Origin: Lentinus brumalis
Taxonomy: Eukaryota; Basidiomycota; Agaricomycetes; Polyporales; Polyporaceae
Direction of reading: 5' to 3'
Assembly (NCBI GenBank): GCA_001792895.1
Contig: MARA01000003.1
Location: 620,001 to 684,000 of the forward strand
DNA length: 64,000 nucleotides
The notes beneath the pieces were generated by a model that saw only the letters and a program-made list of their open reading frames with translations, searched no databases and was not told the origin of the DNA. Every line of letters starts with the position of its first letter. Position 1 is the stretch's first letter. The position numbers and the translations under genes are program-made. Shown piece after piece: positions 11,260 to 22,334 of the stretch.

Positions 11260-12625
11260 CGTGAAAGCAAGTATGCAGCACTAGAGTCCTGACGTAGTAG
11301 GAATCCGTCTGGTCGTCGTAAAATGAAGTCTAGAGAACGTGAACCCTGCCTGCAGAGCAAGTTGAATAGGTTGGATGGAAGTCCGGAGTCGGAGACTAGA
11401 AACAATGGAGGACCAGGGTCGGTCGGTGCAAGAGGTCTTAAGTACACAGTCGCCTGTGCGCCAGCCAGAGGCGGTGTGGTGTGCCATGTCAGGAGAAGCG
11501 GCGAACAATTCAGAGAGAACAATAAGGACAAGGCCAGCGGGGAATGCAGCAGTCGACGACAAAGAGCTCGAGTAACGAGGTGCGTCCACACATCGCATTG
11601 TTCCTAAACAGGCCCGTATGGGCGTCCCTTGAACGGTAAACAAGGACCAGACTCCCATCTCTGCTTATTCTTTCTTCAGACTCACTGGCACATTTACGCG
11701 CATCACCCTCACGTAGCTGGACAACAACAGGTCGGCATTTGAGCTCTGACACACAGTACCCGAACGTATCAGTCGATCCACAGGCGAACTATCTATCCAC
11801 CTTTCACGGGCGCACCTCGTCGTGCAGACCTAGCGTAAACGGCGCCTTCCATGTATCAGTACGTGCTTTTCACACCACGCATGATCCTCGCTATCATCGG
11901 ACGCGTTCTCACGTCGCCATTGACAGATTGGTCTAGCCCTAAGTACACCATCGTTGCCTCCTTCAGACGCATGGTCTGCTGGAACGAAGTGAGAAACCCT
12001 CGGTCTGCTTGATCTCTGGAGATCAAGCAAGTGCTGCGTTGTGGCATAAACACTTCCTTGGACTTCAGAGACGTGGCATACATTGCAACGCTTGTCCCCT
12101 AGCTGCGACGCTAGCTTCTGGTTGTTATGCGTTTGGTCCTCTGCGAGAGGTATCGAGTAAGTATGCTGCAGAAGTTGTCGATGATGCTGCGGAGCTAGCG
12201 TCACTGTCCAATTGTCAACCGGGCTCGCACAACTCCATAAAGGCATGTCTTTCGTGTACATGGCTGATCGGTTCCTGCTAGTACGAAAGCAGGCTACATG
12301 AGACGCGGCGGTCAAGAGGATACAGCCTCTCAGAGTCTCACAAGCCTCTCTGATCACGGCCGCCGTCCAGTCTTTGACAAGGCTAAAGCGCCTCAGCTCG
12401 GACAGCGGCTTCCCGGCGGTCGCGCTGTTATCCTGCGTAATCGATGTAGCATACCATGGGATTGACTCATGAGAAGTTCGTGCCTTCTGAGGACGATATC
12501 GTGACCCATGACTCGCTACGTGGGCTCCTTTATAACGCGGTCAGTTCGTACAGATTGCTCTTTGACTGAACTCTTATCTCTGTAGCTGTCTGACTTACCT
12601 CTGCTCAGCCATCGCATACCCATAC
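11260..12625. other. long intergenic region, possibly with an unrecognised gene
   Basis: No gene can be named in these 1.37 kb between two divergent genes. A minus-strand open frame (12357-11830) and an overlapping one (12083-11856) have fairly protein-like composition, but neither shows a known motif or clear splice structure. They could be a fragment of a degraded gene. An ATG at 12458 upstream of the amidase opens a short frame, but family alignment favours the start at 12626. Confidence 0.4.
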
Positions 12626-14751
12626 ATGACTTCCGTGTCTGACAAACAGCTGCATTGGGAGGAGCAGATCGCGGACAAGAGGAAGCGTCAACAGGCTGCC
12701 ATCCCAAAGGACTGGCTGATACCCCAAGTACCGGAAGGACAGACGAGCGTCATCGACGTGCCTCGGACCTGTGGCCTGCTCACCGAGAGGGAGCTTGAGA
12801 TCACCGAAGTATCAAATGTGAACGTGCTGCTGCAGAAGCTCGCAACAGCAGAGTGGTCGGCCGTTGAAGTCACAACAGCCTTCAGCAAGAGAGCCATCGT
12901 AGCTCATCAGCTTGTTCGTCTTTCTTCAATCACCATCGTTGACCTGACCTGACAAGAGTTACCCTTCAGGTGAACTGCTTGACGGAAATCTTCGTCGATA
13001 AGGCCCTCGAGCGAGCGGCAATACTCGATGCATACTTGAAAGAACACGGCAAAGTGACAGGCCCTCTCCATGGATTACCTATCTCGCTCAAGGACCAGTT
13101 CAAGATCAAGGGTCTTGAGACCACGATGGGCAAGTCGCGCGATTTCCTTCGAAATACTGAGAATGACAACTTGAGACAGGGTACGCAGCTTGGATTGGGA
13201 AGTACGCCGAGGAGGACGCTGTCCTCGTTCAGCTGCTTCTACAAGCGGGTGCAGTCTTGTATGTTCGCACAAACGTACCACAGACTTTGATGGCAAGCCT
13301 TGCACAATCATGGATGACATTTTGGTGGCTGATAGTTTGGCAGTGGGGCGAGACTTACAATAACGTCTTCGGACGTACAGTAAACCCCTACAATCGCCGC
13401 CTGACAGCTGGTGGCTCCAGCGGCGGAGAGGGTGCGCTCATCGCACTGCGCGGCAGTGTCCTCGGGGTTGGAAGCGACATAGGCGGGTCAGTCTCAGCAG
13501 CTCAAAATGGCTGGAAGACCCTGACGTATTCTCCTCATGCAGCTCAATTCGGATCCCAGCGCATTTCTGCGGCGTGTATGGATTCAGGCCTTCGAGCCAT
13601 CGAATGCCCTCATACGGTGTCGTGAACTCTTTGGATGGCCAGGAGTCTGTCGCGACCGCATTCGGCCCTCTCAGTAACTCATTGTCCGGCGTGACGACGT
13701 ACATGCGGAGCGTCCTGGAACAGGAACCTTGGCGGCACTGCCCTGACACCATACCAAAGCCGTGGTCTCAAGACGACTATCAGTTGAAGGCTCATGGAGG
13801 AGGTCAGAAGCTATGCTTTGGGATAATGTGGGACGAGGGCACCATCAAGCCTCATCCACCGATCCTGCGGGCCCTAGAGACCACGAAGAAGGCGCTGGAG
13901 GCTGCTGGACATTCTGGTGAGTGCAGCACCTGTCGCTTCGGAGGCTGTGATGCTAATTGCACACCTAGTCATCGAGTGGAAGTCACTCAGGCACTCAGAG
14001 TACATTGCCGTCACAGTGAGCATGTCGCTATGAACAATGTCGTGCTTGGTCTCACGCGCATGGGGAATACAGCGGTCATTCTGGCTCGCGGACGGCAGTG
14101 AAGACTACAACTCGTGTCTGACAACTGGAGAGCCGCTCATACACTCGATGGACCCAAACGCGGACCCGAACGTGATCCCGGACTTTCGCGTACCCCGCCA
14201 GCCGCTCAGTGCGTATCAGGTCTGGCAACTGAACAAGGAGCGGCGGGAGCTACGCAAGCACATGCTCGACCGTTGGCAAGCGACCGCGTCGCTGACAGGC
14301 ACAGGACGACCTATCGACGCACTGATTTGTCCCCCTGCTCCCTACGCTGCTGTCCCGCACGGGCAGAAGAAGTAGGCAGTATCCTTTTTGCACGCGGAGA
14401 AGTATCTGACGCAATAACACCAGGTCTTCCCTCTATACACTGATCTGGAACGCTGTGGACTATCCAGCGTTGATCATACCAGTTACCAAGGTCGACCCCA
14501 AGATTGACGTCAAGCCGGTTCGCGACTCCTTTTGGAGCACGGACGACGAAGTTATTCATGGAATGTGTGAGTACATGTCCGCAACCCCGTTTTCGTGTTT
14601 GCCAATATCTCATCGGTCTGCAGATGACCCGGAGATCTACAAGGACGTGCCCGTTGGAATCCAACTCGTGGGTCCTACGCTGCAGGAGGAGGTCATACTC
14701 GGCATAGGAGAGGTGGTTGATGCCGCACTGTTGTCTTCAGGTCCTGACTAG
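12626..14751 (+). CDS. amidase-signature enzyme (acetamidase-like)
   Basis: Predicted hydrolase of carboxylic amides, of the fungal acetamidase type. The amidase-signature Ser-cisSer-Lys triad is visible: Lys in LHGLPISLKDQFKIKG, the Ser pair region in AGGSSGGEGA, and the nucleophile region in GSDIGGSIRIP. Other matches are TNVPQTLMWGETYNNVFGRT and CGVYGFRPSSHRMP. First exons: 12626-12913, 12970-13129, 13180-13292, 13344-13486, then from 13543. Two introns, 13130-13179 (GCAAGT donor) and 13293-13343 (GCAAGC donor), are GC-AG; both are needed to restore the family sequence. Further introns near 13917, 14013, 14373 and 14567 have GT-AG borders. C-terminal DVPVGIQLVGPTLQEE is typical. The start was chosen because the N terminus (EEQIADKRKRQQAAIPKDW) matches the usual length. 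No signal peptide; probably cytosolic. All catalytic parts are intact. Confidence 0.93.
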
Positions 14752-15065
14752 GTCAGGTCCAGAAGGTTTTTGTATTGACGAACGCTATGGAGAATGAAAT
14801 CAAGACTCGCATGCATGCACTTAAGTAGCTTTGATTCACGCGAGTAAGTAAGCACTTTATAGCCTGATCCTTGAAGAAGCTAGTCTATCATTAACGGTGG
14901 GATTCAAACGCGGACTACAATATCAGCTCTCTGTAAGTAGTTACTAATACGATCCTTACTGGTAACTGGCGGGATTTATTTTCGTAAGCGCTGCCGATCA
15001 ACACTTGGCTTCCTCCCGCTCCTCGTCCTGCGGTTGCTTTCTCGCTTTCCCGCTTTCCCTGTTCA
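14752..15065. other. intergenic: amidase 3' / MPP10 promoter
   Basis: No gene. A pyrimidine-rich stretch directly precedes the MPP10 start. A GATTCAAAC segment near 14896 looks like a reversed tRNA B-box, but no tRNA fold can be made around it. Confidence 0.7.
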
Positions 15066-17628
15066 ATGTCAGTCGACCCCAAAATGCCCTCTGAAGGGTC
15101 GAATCAACTAGAGAAGGCTGTTTCTCTTCCTCCAGTGCTGGAGAATCTCTCTAAGCTCGTAGGCGAGAGACCAGAAGCACTAGCCACCGGCGGCGAAGAC
15201 CTCCGCAAAGCAGCTCTGGACGCGACAAAATTCATCTTTGACCTTGGTATGTATGAACACTTACAAATTTCTGTCAGTATCTGACTGGTCGTACGAATGC
15301 ATCAGCTCTTGCCACCGAGCGAGATGCTACCACCAAAGTGAACGAATTGCTCACATCTATAACCCCGGACCATGCACCTCAGACGCGCTCACAAACCGCT
15401 GACACCACCCGCAAACGCAAGCGTGGCTCGACTCCTCCCTCTGCTGCTCCACCCTCGTTACCCTCGCTGCAAGAGACCCCGATCTCGGAGTTATTCGTCG
15501 AGGGAATGAGCGACGAGCAGATTTGGGCCGAGCTTGAGCTCCGCGCGAAGAACGTATGTGACGTTCTTGATTTTGCTCTGGATGGACCCGCGCAGGAGGT
15601 GGACAGTGGAGAGGAGGAGGATGGCGAAAGCGAAGAGGAGGAGGACGAGCGAGACCTGAAGAAGATGCGACAAGCCCTGATCGACGAAGGCTTCGACCCA
15701 GACGAACTGGAGGGTATGGGTTTCGACGAAGATGACGACGATGATAGCGACGATGACGAGGAGGACGAAGAGGAGGAGGAGGAGGAGGATGAGGAGGAGA
15801 GCGGGGAGGACGAGGCCGACACGGAAGACGCACACTTGGGCGAGGATGTCCAGGAGCTGCGAGACCCGTCTGACGAGGAGGATCTGGAGGCTGGCGAGCC
15901 GTCCTTCCTCAGCGGAGGAAAACGTGCATTGAACCCAAAGCCTAAACGTGGTGGCCATCCTGTGCTCGACGATGGCTTCTTTGATCTCGCTGCTTTCAAT
16001 GCCGAAATTGAAGCTGCGGAATCGAAGAACGTCTCAAGAGGCAGGTTGAGTAAGGACGATGACGATGAAGATGAAGATGAAGATGCGGAGCCTGTCGATT
16101 ACTTCGCTCCCGTCGACGACACGCCCGCTTTTGACGAAGAGGATTTAGAGGACGGCGGAGGTATGTCTTTCGCGTCTGCCTGTCATCGTCTCGCCTCACA
16201 GTTTTCCAGAGCTGTTCTACAGGGACTTCTTTGAGCCACCAAGTCGAAAGGTACAGAACGTCAAGAAGCTGCCCAAGGCGGCACACCAGCCATCCTCGTC
16301 TACGGGTAAGGTTCGGTTCCACGAGGAAGTCAAGGTGCGAAAGATCAAAGCAAAGGGCAAGAACCTTCCTGTATCTGCGACATTCTACGAAGTAGAGGAA
16401 GATGATGGCGAGGACGACGACGATGAGTATGAGGAAGAAGAGGGTGTTGACTCCAAACAGGATGAGGACGAGGAGATGGACCAGGATGATGGCCTGCTGG
16501 ACCCTGACTCTGAAGAGGCGAATGAAGATGAGGAGGACGTGTCAATGGATGATGAAGAGGCTGAACAATCAGGCCTGGCGACGATGGAGCGCCTGAAAGA
16601 CGACTTGTTCGCCGACGATAATCAAGAGAATACCCAAGAAGGTATACGCATCTCGCTTGTCTCACATACCATTAGCTTACATCGTGTCTAGGTCTTTCTA
16701 CATATGAGAAGCGGATGGCAGCTCTACGAGAAGAGATATCCGCCTTGGAGGGAGAGAACGTCGGGAAGAAGGACTGGACGCTGATGGGCGAGGCGACCTC
16801 GCGAACACGTCCACAGAACTCGCTGCTCGAAGAGGACCTGGAATTCGAGCGAATCATGAAGTCCGTGCCCGTCATCACGGAAGAGGTCGTCCACAGCCTG
16901 GAGGAGCGCATCAAGGCTCGCATTTTGGAGAGCCAGTTCGACGACGTTGTGCGGAAACGCCCGGTGGACGATAAGCCATTCTTGCCATCGCGTTTCTTCG
17001 AGCTTCAGGATACGAAGTCGAAGCAGTCATTGGCCGAGATCTACGAGGATGAGTACACCGCCGCGCAGACGGGTGGCGCTACTGGCGACGACCGCGATGG
17101 CAAGCTAAAGAAGGAGCACCAGGAGATCGAGAAGCTGTGGGAGAACATCTGCAGCAAATTGGATGCGCTGTGCAACGCTCACTTCACCCCGAAAGCTGTG
17201 AGCGCACTGATTACATTCATCATTGTGTTCGGTGACTGACTCTATCCCAGCCCAAGGCAACCATCACCAGTGTCTCGAACGTGGCAGCTGCGACGCTAGA
17301 GTCGGCTCTGCCGACAACCAAGGCGACCTCCACTATGCTTGCTCCAGAGGAGGTTTACGCGCCTGCCTCGAGTGATCTGCGTGCGCGTAGCGAGCTTACT
17401 CCGGCCGAGAAGCGCGCCCTGCGGAACAAGCAGAAGAAGACGAACAAGAAGACGCGCGACGCCATTGACAAGAGCGTGCAGAAGTTTGGTCGGCCGAAGG
17501 GTATGGGCGACGTCAAGCGACAGAAGGAGGCTGCGTTGAAAACACTTGTCAAGAGCGGTAAGGGCGTCACGGTTGTCGGTAAGAAGAGTAAAGAGGTCGA
17601 CGGCAAGCGGGGACGAGGCAATACGTGA
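15066..17628 (+). CDS. MPP10: U3 snoRNP protein Mpp10
   Basis: Component of the small-subunit processome that, with Imp3 and Imp4, acts with U3 snoRNA in early 18S rRNA cleavage in the nucleolus. Exons 15066-15246, 15306-16160, 16210-16641, 16692-17197 and 17251-17628 give about 783 residues. The N-terminal half has ELFVEGMSDEQIWAELELR followed by several very acidic tracts (for example DDEEDEEEEEEEDEEES near residue 200). The conserved core begins at YEKRMAALREEISALE, with KKDWTLMGEATSRTRPQNS and LLEEDLEFERIMK. The C terminus is Lys-rich (AEKRALRNKQKKTNKK). Length and domain order fit the family. Confidence 0.95.
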
Positions 17629-17946
17629 TCTATCGTTGTGCTGTATGCTACCACATTTCACATCATCTCGCTATAACGCTATGGTCTTCCCGTTGGATCC
17701 GGTATCTAGTAGTAGTATGCTACGTGCATCGCCCACGATCTTTGCACGAGAACTTGTCTGTTAGAACTTAGGACTGAAGAGAAGTTTCACCGGACCGCTC
17801 AAGCTCAAGTCCTCTACAGAGTCTACACGTGACACCCTGTGGCGGTGGGCACTGGCACTGTGGCAGCAGGTTACAGCTCACCAGTGACCACTGCCTCTCG
17901 TCTCCCTACCTTGTCTCTTACCTCCACCTCGGACCTCTCGGCCACG
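17629..17946. other. intergenic: MPP10 3' / SEC9 promoter
   Basis: No gene seen. An in-frame ATG at 17839 would add 36 residues to Sec9, but the sequence there (Thr/Ser-rich, unlike Sec9 starts) suggests leader rather than coding. Confidence 0.6.
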
Positions 17947-19219
17947 ATGTCTTGGTTCCGCAAGTCGGACAAGAACACAATTCCAGCCGTCCAGTCGGAG
18001 AGCGCAAAGCGCCAGGAGCTCTTGGGTGGTGCCCGGGGCAGCTCTCCGCGCCCGCCGTCCAACTTTTCCCGCTCGACGTCGGCCACGTATGTTCCCAGCC
18101 GTGATGGCGACCCGTACAACGGCCCCAGCGCCGTTCCGCCGCCTCCAAGCAACTACGGTGACCGCTATACCCACAAGGACGCCGTCGGCGACCCGTACTC
18201 GCGTAGCCAGGGCAACATCGACCAGGATCGCGGCGAGCTCTTCGCAGGCTACAAGCCGCCGAAGGCTGGCTCTGGCCGCTTCTTTGATGACGGACCCGCC
18301 GGTGGACCCGGGCGTGGCGGGCGCGGGACGCCGCCCCCAGGCGAGGAGAATGAGGAGGACGTGGAGGGCATCAAGCAGGACCTGCGCTACCTGAAGCAGG
18401 ACAGTGTGAACTCTACGCGTAATGCGCTGCGTCTTGCGCGGGAGGCAGAAGAGACTGCGCGCAACACCGTTACCAAGCTCAGTTCTCAGTCCGGTGCGTT
18501 TGAAACTTTTGGCGGTTTGCCTTTGATCAAGGAGGGCGATGCTGACCACCTCGTGTCACTTTCCCGGGGTTGTGCCGTCATATAGAGAAACTCGCGGACA
18601 CTGAGCGCCACCTGGATATCTCGAAGGGCTACTCGCAGCGGGCTGCGGACAAGACGGACGAGCTGAAGCAGCTGAACCGGTCCATCTTCATTCCCACCTG
18701 GACGCGCAACAAGGATTCGAAGCGCGCGGCAGAGGAGCAGAAGATCAAGGACCGCTATGATGAGGAGCGCGCGAACCGTGAGCTCGCGATGCGCGATGTC
18801 CGCGGCACGCAGGATCGCCTCGGCCGCGCTGCCACGTACGGCTTGCGCGACGACGACGACGGCGAGGGCATTGGGGGTGGTGCGGGGGGCAGCGGACGGT
18901 TCCGCAGTGCTGCGCAGCTTAATGCGCGCAAGGAGCAGCACAAGAAGTACCAGTTCGAGGCGGACGAGGAGGATGATCAGCTGGAGGATGAGCTTGACGA
19001 CAACTTGGACGAGATCATGGATGTGACGAAGAGGCTGAAGGCTCTCGGTACCGCGATGAGCGGCGAGCTGGACAGCCAGAACTCGCGCATTGACCGTATC
19101 ACGGCCAAGACTGACGGTCTTGACCAGCACCTCTTCACCAACACCCAGAGGGTAAGCGTACGCATACTTGCTGGTCGTATCTCCCACTGACACCCTCATA
19201 GCTCAACAGGATCAAATAG
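17947..19219 (+). CDS. SEC9: Sec9/SNAP-25-type t-SNARE
   Basis: Plasma-membrane Qbc-SNARE that pairs with a syntaxin (Sso) and synaptobrevin (Snc) for exocytosis. Exons 17947-18493, 18586-19151 and 19202-19219 give 376 residues. A Pro/Gly-rich N-terminal region (1-135) precedes the Qb SNARE motif (about 140-205, ending SEKLADTERHLDISKGY). A linker with FIPTWTRNK and a charged coiled region leads to the C-terminal Qc SNARE motif (about 310-375: LEDELDDNLDEIMDVTKRLK and on to LDQHLFTNTQRLNRIK). There are no palmitoylation cysteines in the linker and no TM segment, as in yeast Sec9. The last exon has only five codons plus the stop. Stop lies 146 bp from the convergent protease stop. Confidence 0.93.
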
Positions 19220-19365
19220 AGGTTACTCGGCAGTGCGCAGCGTACGGACTTTGGGGGTTCGTTGATCACGGATTTTTGGGATATCTATTACTCGACTCGG
19301 CGATATCGATATATTTGATACATTGGATGCATACATGGATGCTTTTGTGCGGCCAGCGCAGGATA

Positions 19366-20856
19366 TCACTTAAGGGTGGCGAAGCCCACAGAGTTCTTGT
19401 CGAAAGAGAAGGCAGTGTAGACGTTCTTCATGAAGCTATCACCGACCAGCCAAGTGCTCTTGCCAAGTCCGAGGTCCTTGCCCGCGATGGTTCCAATGCA
19501 CTGCGTGAGACTGACCTTGCCGGCGTTCATGCTATCGAGACAACGTCAGTTGGGTCACAAAGGAGCCGGCAGAGGATACGTACTTGGCCGCAGAGATCGT
19601 CCAGTTCTTGCCACCCCAGTTGAACGCGATGTTCGAGGGAATAGATGCGCACGGGAACGAGTAGAAGCCGGGCATGGACGTGTACGGAGCTGCACCAGGG
19701 ACGTTCTTGTACAGCGCGTCGACCTGGTCTGGGGGACCATAAATGAGAGTAGTGCCAGAGTCGATGATAGTGGTCAAGCCCGATGCGACGAGGGAGTTGC
19801 CAGCATTCAGTTTTCCGCCGCCGATCTGCCAGTAACCAGCCTTCCCGGTAACACTGTGGTACTCGATATCTCCGGTATAGAGCGATGGGTTCGTGCCGCC
19901 GAGGTATAGCTCTGAGCCGGATTTGGCGAGCTTGAACCCGAATAAGGCGGACTTGATAGTCCCCTGATTCTTGGCTGCAAGAAGGAAGGGTGTCTTGTGC
20001 ATGTTCGAAATAGCCGGGAACGCGAGCCCAAGGATCCCATCCGCCTTCTCGTTTCCGAACATCGGTGAGAGGGAGCTCACGGGGGAGAAGTACTGGGCCG
20101 CAACCTTCACCCCTGCGGCGACAACTGGACGGCAACAGGTCAGTACTCCATGCTGTGTAAGGTAAACACCGCTCAGTGAAGAGACTCACCGTTCTCGGTC
20201 CATACAGGTCCCGCGACCGTAGACCCGTCGCCGTACTGAATGGTGAACGAGCTGCTCGTGGGGACACCCGAAGATGATGCCGACGAGGAATATTTTTGTT
20301 TCTTCGCACACGCACTGTCCGTGCAATTCGTGGACGGGACCCAGAGATCGGCTGAGCCGGCTACAATTCCGGTGAGCTTGGTGTGTTCGTACCGAGTCCG
20401 AGACTAGTGACTACTCACTGTCGAAGTTCACCAGGAACGAGGCACCGGGATTCCCGATGTTGATGCTGCCTGCCCAATATTGGTCGTTGGCCTCGTTGGT
20501 AAGAGACTCGGCTTGACGCTTTTGATTCGAAAGGTTGGAAGTGAAGTCCATGGGAGGAAGGATATCCGCCCCCTCGTTGAAGGCTTCACGACCGTGGTTT
20601 TTCTCTAGGTTGATGAGGTTGTTACGGTGCTTGCTGTAGCGAACGTCAGCGGAAGCCAAGACTCAGTAGTGTTTAGTCCTTACTTGTGATCTTGAGCGAC
20701 CTGTCGTGCGGCCGTCTCGTGATTGAACCAGCCGTCGTCATCAGTCAATGTGCGACGCTCGTTCAGCGCGACACTGCCGCCATTGCCATGTAGCACCGGG
20801 CCAGCGGCGGATGACAGTACAAGAGACAGCAGAGTAAAAGAAGCCTTGATAGACAT
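19366..20856 (-). CDS. secreted pepsin-like aspartic protease (A1)
   Basis: Predicted extracellular acid endopeptidase of the fungal A1 family, close in layout to polyporopepsins. A signal peptide (MSIKASFTLLSLVLSSAAG) and a basic propeptide of roughly 100 residues are followed by the mature enzyme. Both active-site aspartates are present: FDTGSADLWVP, split by an intron inside the DTG triplet (GAC A|GTGAGT ... TAG|CC GGC), and IIDSGTTLIYGP. The flap reads IQYGDGSTVAGPVW. The C terminus WLVGDSFMKNVYTAFSFDK ending GFATLK is typical. At least five introns. Convergent with SEC9 and probably expressed from the TATA element at 20941. A complete, apparently functional gene. Confidence 0.93.
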
Positions 20857-21437
20857 GTTGAAGAGCGAAGACTGAGTGAGTGGACGTGATTGCAGGAGTG
20901 GATGGTGGGATGATATGAAACTAACCGTGAAGTAGAGATGCTTTTATACGTAGAGTGGCCCCCTCGTACAACGGAACAATACCAGCGGATGTTCGCAAGA
21001 AAAAGAGGATCCACAGTGGGTATCGCAATACAGGCTAGGGACGGCAGCGACTGCAGGTCCCAGCTTGATGGACTTCGTCGCGTACCGCATCGGATATGGC
21101 GTACCCGTTGCGGTGGATTTGCATTTGAAGTAGGTCCTGGTCTGGTTTGTGAGGGCCGGAACCCAAATGCAGGTGCCTGGCGGTCGAGTTGCGAACTGGA
21201 CTGAAGTTTACAGTCGGGGTCGGGAGGCGATGGTCGGGTTCAAGACATGCCTAGCCTCGCGTCGCGTCGCAGCAGCGTAGACACGAGCACGTGACCGTTC
21301 CATTCCGGAGCCGGCAGTGTGTGTCCGATTCCCCGCCCCGAGGGGCTCAGGGAGCCCCTCACTACGGCTGATGCTCTCCATTCCCTACGCTTCGCACCGT
21401 ATCTCCCCTCCTCCGCTCGACGTCCTCGCAGCCTGAT
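20857..21437. other. divergent promoter region, protease / TPR-MYND gene
   Basis: No gene. Holds the protease TATA element; the part near 21330-21430 is CT-rich and precedes the MYND gene start. Confidence 0.6.
20941..20948 (-). promoter_or_regulatory. TATA box of aspartic protease gene
   Basis: CGTATAAAAGC on the gene's strand, about 85 bp upstream of the start codon at 20856. Strong match to TATAAAAG at the usual distance. Confidence 0.65.
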
Positions 21438-22085
21438 ATGGACCCTGGCAGCCTCTCCTCGTCGCCCGACGAGTCCACACTCTCCGAGGCCATGACCCTC
21501 GCCGGCAAAGCTCGCCAACTCGACGCTAGGGGCAGCCATCACGAAGCAGAACGCTTCTTCCACCGTGCACTCGAGCTCATCGACCCCTCTGCGCCCGCCT
21601 CGTACCCCACGCTCGCCAACATCTGGAACAGCCTCGGCGAGCTCTACCTGCATATGGGCCGCTTCGACCAGGCCGAGCAGTGGTTCACTAAGTCGCTTGA
21701 CATAAGCGGCTCAATACGCGACCTCAAGGAGATCTCCGCCAGTCGCGAGAATCTCGCTCGGGTGCAGCGGGCGAAGAGCGAGCTGCTGAAAGCAAAGGCC
21801 CTCAAGATGCTGGGAGCTCCCGATGACATGCGTTGCGGGAATTATTCGGTATGTTTCTGCACTTCTCCTAGTCATTCAGTCGGCCTTATCCTCAGCATAC
21901 AGTGCTCTAGGGGGCTGCTCAGAACTTCAGACCTCTGCATATGTGGTGGTTGCAAGGTCAGTCAGATGCACGCCTGACAGTGCTCGTCACTGACCTCATC
22001 ATCCCAGGCCGCATTCTACTGTTCGCACGGCTGCCAAAAGGACGATTACGAACGGCACAAGCGATATTGTCAGTACGACATGTAG
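21438..22085 (+). CDS. TPR protein with C-terminal MYND zinc finger
   Basis: Small protein of unknown process. Residues about 10-125 form tetratricopeptide-like helices: AGKARQLDARGSHHEAERFF, LANIWNSLGELYLHMGRFDQ and AEQWFTKSLDISGSIRDLKE. Two introns then lead to a MYND finger with CGNYSC, CICGGC, FYCSHGCQ and HKRYC supplying the zinc ligands; the protein ends QYDM. Spliced joins are TCG|TGC (intron from about 21849) and AAG|GCC (intron from about 21958). Proteins of this shape in fungi bind other proteins through both modules, but no specific partner can be inferred. Start chosen at the first ATG in the open frame. Confidence 0.85.
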
Positions 22086-22334
22086 ACCCTCCCCGTTGCC
22101 CACACGGATGATACCCATAATCATGGATCGGATACGCTACACCACCAGTAATCAGTACGTCCTACTAGTACGTAGACACACTCACGTTATATTACTGGCC
22201 TGCTTGCGTCTATACTCTATTGTACAATATGTATGCGGAATCTGTAAGAATTCATACTCGGAGTCATAGTAGCCATATCATATCCATGCTCGTGAGCTTC
22301 CCAGACCAATGCGCTGTGGGCATAGAGGCGTTGC

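Noticed and set aside
13480..13570. Apparent frameshift in the amidase after GSDIGGS
   Set aside because: A 56-bp GT-AG intron (GTCAGT ... GCAG, 13487-13542) restores GGSIRIPAHFCGVYGF.
14890..14960. tRNA-like GATTCAAAC B-box
   Set aside because: No acceptor stem or A box can be paired around it.
15379..15999. A 206-codon Ser-rich frame on the minus strand
   Set aside because: It is the complement of the Glu/Asp-rich tract of Mpp10 (GAR/GAY codons read as TCN on the other strand).
20270..20440. Non-canonical DSG in place of DTG at the first active site of the aspartic protease
   Set aside because: Reading through the exon end gives DSE; splicing GAC A|GTGAGT to TAG|CC GGC restores DTGSADLWVP.
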